A stretch of DNA of 7,804 bases from NCBI GenBank assembly GCA_005801395.1, contig SYDV01000129.1, forward strand, positions 1-7,804. The letters run 5' to 3'. The notes below the pieces were generated by a model. It had not been told where the DNA came from. It was given only the letters and a program-made list of their open reading frames with translations, and searched no databases. The DNA is from Planctomycetia bacterium (GTDB lineage Bacteria; Planctomycetota; UBA11346). The first letter of the stretch is position 1, and every line of letters begins with the position of its first letter. The translations under genes and the position numbers were made by a program. Shown here piece after piece: positions 7,701 through 7,804 of this stretch.

Positions 7701-7758
7701 TGGTAAAGATGAAGGCACGCCGGTTGGTGGTGCGCCAGTAGTGGTTAGCGCGATTTAG
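4714..7758 (+). CDS. Soluble Ser/Thr protein kinase (Hanks/PknB type) with long activation-segment insertion, beta-sandwich-like region and TPR-like C-terminal half
   Basis: A 1014-residue signalling protein. The kinase domain spans about 12-388: glycine loop GRGSTGRV (21-28), VAVK with Lys43, a helix-C Glu at 60 or 62, catalytic loop HRDLKPAN (143-150, Asp145 and Asn150), DWGLAR (163-168, Trp replacing the usual Phe), GSPAYMSPEQARG (281-293), DIYSLGVILFELLT (303-316) and DRYPD near 369-373. All catalytic residues are present, so it should be active. Between DWGLAR and GSPAYMSPEQ lies an insertion of about 112 residues rich in Ser, Thr, Asn and Arg. Residues about 407-605 alternate strands with conserved Trp and Gly and look like a ConA/laminin-G-type sandwich (inference). 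From 612 helical repeats follow, the first two (612-672) TPR-like, continuing less clearly to about 990. No signal peptide or membrane helix is visible. The ATG at 4714 is chosen because similarity begins there; TTG at 4675, preceded by AGAGG, would add 13 residues. Confidence 0.9.
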   Translation: MSQDLDPKLVNGRYSLLRELGRGSTGRVFAAWDHLLEREVAVKILDHSLADDAEIVSRFEQEIKYTARLNHPGIVGLFESGHMPDKARCYFMSLARGQSLEAYIDKMKSNPEHWRQFALIERLTLFLKLLEVISYSHAQDIVHRDLKPANIMVGSYGEVWVLDWGLARSLREDTVMAPTAMESAYDEIFPDNNRPEAATVIMNPDGTANKLPSTDESSKTHQKGISTTILQRKQREARDISSSVRSAVNRRGTNETYPTMGAKSSGSQRLVRSTQFGQVLGSPAYMSPEQARGESQAADKRTDIYSLGVILFELLTLHTPIEMGADENVLHFIKRVQLGERGKLSEYWPDAPQALHVIIEWALALDAQDRYPDCEIFAGELRTLLSQLSASFSEIERQRLAKEREGAWLPAGSWDFAATTDLGPFSSNSTAILGDVVGQVMHPEMGGLLVGGNGLQIYPFHAPPAEDIRIKMSVEVVRGSEFWLFLRGMPPGQAYQFRIGSYDGKWMAIARGQGSDSEVVWPEWLTMRPLRAHDTTSRQHMHDRIRDITIEVVGSKLSLALGTEEPLVFQDVLVPSGTSSSQVALATWKTQLVVRKVSIERRRSPLMVPSHAVANELLRQGLHTLAIDAYRRFMNEHPETEEAAEAHFMLCLAYQRAGLNSAAESEMRQFLSQQLDHSLAQDAIFELARLRALSGQDGLERAVREILSYQESGDYVRSRFCLWLLPQLEDAARYDGLSPNLERALELIKQLIRGSPDEQVILSSYAQTISLRLCMYLSYLYDRGDNGHIAAFRAGLQRCRALGYKLSLRDPRTHGDDLSLARHLMAINDPAETVLYLGRADDNPFLLYDYVRDFFSLMALGCEEVLLQALNGEDVTPVERLLRAGLWMRNNQMDLARADLEWCFKLTDLVEVERTSLVTLYAARMGCYGLGYLPWDLMIDGLNKVQEGIEALPLTMLAGWIAETQGHENDAAEIYRLLLVDGTGFVMVARQGLARIGKDEGTPVGGAPVVVSAI

Positions 7759-7762
7759 AGAG

Positions 7763-7796
7763 TTCGGAAGTCCGGAAGTCCGGAAGTCCGGAAGTC
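7763..7796. repeat. Tandem 8-bp repeat (TCCGGAAG) directly after the kinase gene
   Basis: Four units start at 7763, 7771, 7779 and 7787: TTCGGAAG, then TCCGGAAG three times, followed by a partial TC. The array begins four bases after the kinase stop. Each unit contains the palindrome TCCGGA, so neighbouring units can pair in several registers, but no T run follows, which speaks against a classical terminator. The sequence flavour (TCGGA, GTCCG) resembles the heptamer arrays upstream of the kinase. Confidence 0.85.
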
Positions 7797-7804
7797 TCAC
7801 GTGA

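Noticed and set aside
7763..7796. Octamer array as a CRISPR or a rho-independent terminator
   Set aside because: Units are directly adjacent with no spacers, and no T run follows the self-complementary units.

Overview
The window is about half G+C and carries three long genes plus a broken gene end. It looks like chromosome from a bacterium of the PVC group, most likely Verrucomicrobiota or a relative (inference). The reasons are the soluble Ser/Thr kinase with a DWG instead of DFG motif fused to a beta-sandwich-like region and TPR-type helices, the sugar ABC cassette with a lipoprotein binding protein, and intergenic blocks built from NTCGGAC heptamers. No sequence search was possible, so the phylum assignment is tentative.

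Layout. Positions 1-1253, minus strand: a ribose-type sugar ABC operon read right to left. It has a lipoprotein substrate-binding protein (1253-171), a 44-codon stub that matches only the start of the ATPase and stops before Walker A (167-33), and the first 12 codons of what is probably the permease, overlapping the stub by ATGA and running off the window. Positions 1254-1420 hold the binding-protein ribosome site and a weak terminator-like hairpin after the next gene. Positions 1421-4309, minus strand: an M16C zinc metallopeptidase of the presequence-protease (PreP/Cym1/falcilysin) type.

Positions 4310-4713 form a divergent intergenic region dominated by an inverted pair of complex repeats (4367-4410 and 4504-4598) around a 93-bp spacer. 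The spacer includes a short protein-like reading frame on the minus strand. Positions 4714-7758, plus strand: a 1014-residue Ser/Thr kinase with an unusually long activation-segment insertion, a probable beta-sandwich region and a TPR-like C-terminal half. A tandem 8-bp repeat follows it directly at 7763-7796.

The three units do not form an obvious pathway: sugar uptake, peptide degradation and signalling are each transcribed separately. I see no defence system, CRISPR array, RNA gene or transposase. The points most worth a second look are the truncated ATPase inside an otherwise orderly ABC operon, the repeat block with its protein-like spacer, and the architecture of the kinase.
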